NCBI GenBank assembly: GCA_027619145.1
Contig: JAQCGA010000234.1
Coordinates: 1 to 6,635 of the forward strand
Length of the DNA stretch: 6,635 nucleotides
Direction of reading: 5' to 3'
Origin: a bacterium
Lineage (GTDB): Bacteria > Latescibacterota > UBA2968 > GCA-2709665
Of this stretch, positions 6,328-6,635 are shown in pieces. The notes under the pieces were generated by a model. That model made no database searches and had not been told where the DNA came from. It saw only the letters and a list, made by a program, of their open reading frames with translations. A program made the translations under genes and the position numbers. Within the stretch, counting starts at the first letter, position 1. Each line of letters starts with the position of its first letter.

Positions 6328-6635
6328 TTATCTGGTTTTCGTGCGCCAGAAATACAGCCCCATCGCACCTGCGATCCCTATTGGAAACAAAAGCGTCAGC
6401 CAGTCCAACAACCGCAGGTAAAACCGGTTGCTATGTTCTCCATATTTCTCACGCGCAAACTCTGTCCAGGCAGCCAACGTGCGGCTCCGCAACTCCGGGG
6501 ACCGCCAGCGTGTACCCAGAGCCAGAGCCTCCGCCTCCGAAACCGGAACCGCCGATAGACGCGCCACCTCTTCTGGGGTTACGCCGCCTTCCATGGCCTC
6601 TTTCCAGGCTTGCTGCAACTGCGCATGCGAATCGA
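6328..6635 (-). CDS. C-terminal part of a membrane-anchored protein, possibly a solute-binding protein (5' end outside window)
   Basis: The frame is open to the right edge, giving 101 visible residues before TAA. A TTG at 6618 is in frame, but nothing suggests it is the true start, so I treat the gene as partial. The visible part is an acidic helical segment (GVTPEEVARLSAVPVSEAEA, then LGTRWRSPELRSRTLAAWTEFAREKYGEHS). One membrane helix follows (LLDWLTLLFPIGIAGAMGLYF) with the basic tail WRTKTR. By the positive-inside rule the tail is cytoplasmic and the upstream domain lies outside. The pattern near PVSEAEALALGTRWRSPELRSRTLAAW resembles the C-terminal end of some ABC solute-binding proteins. 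With an importer ATPase and permease downstream, an anchored binding protein is a reasonable guess, but it is inference from a fragment. Confidence 0.65.
   Translation of the reverse strand, partial: DSHAQLQQAWKEAMEGGVTPEEVARLSAVPVSEAEALALGTRWRSPELRSRTLAAWTEFAREKYGEHSNRFYLRLLDWLTLLFPIGIAGAMGLYFWRTKTR

Overview
The window is bacterial DNA, and every gene I can support lies on the minus strand. Base composition looks moderately GC-rich by eye; I did not compute it. Genes are tightly packed, with overlapping or directly abutting start and stop codons. All three stop codons end genes here: TAA, TGA and TAG. The C-terminal domain of the 332-1477 product resembles, from memory, an uncharacterised family common in environmental phyla such as Acidobacteria, Planctomycetes and Chloroflexi. 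No phylum can be assigned from this window. There are no rRNA, tRNA, CRISPR or transposase genes.

In transcription order, right to left: (1) 6635-6328 is the 3' end of a gene whose product has an extracytoplasmic tail and a C-terminal membrane anchor. It may be an anchored solute-binding protein. A compact terminator-like hairpin follows it. (2) 6290-5322 is a full-length corA-type Mg2+/Co2+ channel gene interrupted by one in-frame amber codon (5790-5792). Its GMN filter signature reads GMS. (3) A short gap (5255-5321) holds a hairpin, a TATAAT box and a 9-bp direct repeat with a 21-bp period. (4) 5254-4169 and 4172-2484 encode the ATPase and a two-domain permease of a binding-protein-dependent importer of the Fe(III)/FbpBC or thiamine ThiP type. 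The two genes overlap by 4 bp. (5) 2469-1528 encodes an unrecognised single-pass membrane-anchored protein whose Shine-Dalgarno overlaps the permease stop codon. (6) After 50 bp, 1477-332 encodes a degenerate family-2 glycosyltransferase-like domain joined to an uncharacterised helical domain. (7) 1-331 is non-coding, with several dyads, a good minus-strand terminator and a possible minus-strand promoter for a gene beyond the left edge.

Genes (4) to (6) look like one transcription unit. The ATPase would power the permease. The partial gene (1) is the best candidate for the missing substrate-binding partner, although corA and two hairpins lie between. The roles of (5) and (6) are unknown; (5) is the more interesting because it appears translationally coupled to the importer. 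I see no clear novel defence, mobile or other exotic system. The observations most worth following are the amber codon in an otherwise intact corA, the unknown gene coupled to the transporter, and the degenerate glycosyltransferase fusion.
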